Part shown: positions 63,999 to 64,000 of the stretch, one piece after another
Numbering within the stretch: the stretch's first letter is position 1
How the letters are laid out: every line of letters starts with the position of its first letter
Assembly (NCBI RefSeq): GCF_013087515.1
Contig: NZ_JABFCN010000066.1
Coordinates: 248,001-312,000 of the forward strand
Length of the DNA stretch: 64,000 nucleotides
Direction of reading: 5' to 3'
From: Rhizobium sophorae
GTDB taxonomy: Bacteria; Pseudomonadota; Alphaproteobacteria; Rhizobiales; Rhizobiaceae
Notes under the pieces: model-generated
The model's input: the letters and a program-made list of their open reading frames with translations, nothing else
What the model was told of the DNA's origin: nothing
Database searches by the model: none
Translations under genes and position numbers: made by a program

Positions 63999-64000
63999 TC

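Overview
The window is a high-GC chromosomal segment from an alphaproteobacterium of the Rhizobiales, most likely a Rhizobium of the etli/leguminosarum/phaseoli group. This rests on the protein repertoire (FtsK, AcnA, CcmABCDG, GlnK-AmtB, IalB, UPF0314 and DUF2794 families), the gene orders ffh-chorismate mutase-rpsP-rimM-trmD-rplS and dapF-mtaB-ftsY-yciB, and abundant rhizobial-type intergenic mosaic repeats. Species assignment is inference. Almost all of the sequence is ordinary core chromosome. The accessory-looking parts are the peptide-uptake operon (2.1-12.4 kb) and a small AT-richer pocket beside a tRNA-Gly gene (12.4-13.7 kb).

Layout. 0-2 kb: 3' end of an ABC ATPase gene and a glucoamylase-like gene. 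2.1-12.4 kb (minus strand): a tight operon with a GntR-family regulator, a peptide-binding protein, two permeases, a gamma-glutamyltransferase-like enzyme, a DUF1028 protein and a double ABC ATPase, with an M81/MlrC-type peptidase gene upstream. It reads as uptake plus intracellular breakdown of a gamma-glutamyl or otherwise blocked peptide. 12.6-13.8 kb: an HNH nuclease with a possible modified-base-reader N-terminus, then tRNA-Gly(GCC). 14-19 kb: prolyl-tRNA editing protein, thioredoxin-TPR (CnoX/YbbN type), LON-domain protein, Trm112-like protein, a ubiquinone-type hydroxylase, TesB. 19.1-21.2 kb: glnK-amtB with sigma-54-type promoters. 21.3-29.2 kb: ftsK, lolA, xthA, a cNMP-binding protein, an OmpR-type regulator, an L,D-transpeptidase, an aldo/keto reductase and a small exported protein. 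29.5-37.6 kb (minus): leuC, an amino-acid ABC permease and binding protein, then the translation/SRP cluster rplS, trmD, rimM, rpsP, chorismate mutase, ffh. 38-43.5 kb (plus): a small ORF, dapF, mtaB, ftsY, yciB, UPF0314. 43.6-46.8 kb (minus): the cytochrome c maturation operon ccmABCDG. 47-64 kb: acnA, DUF1223, DUF2794, GNAT, BI-1/YbhL, the YbbAP-TesA export/esterase locus, ThpR, LMW phosphatase, PCD, DUF1232, an ECF sigma factor, IalB, rlmN, and the first two genes of a TrpXYZ-like ABC transporter that runs off the end.

The most unusual features are: (i) an inverted pair of the same ~46-bp mosaic repeat, found once in frame inside ftsY and once between ccmA and ccmB; (ii) a promoter plus intrinsic terminator upstream of ffh that predicts a ~100-nt RNA or an attenuator; (iii) the putative reader-HNH nuclease beside the tRNA; (iv) dyads with TTGGT half-sites in front of the gntR gene; and (v) four copies of a second nested-palindrome repeat. 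Nothing here is a clearly new multi-gene system. No prophage, insertion sequence, CRISPR array or conjugation gene was seen.
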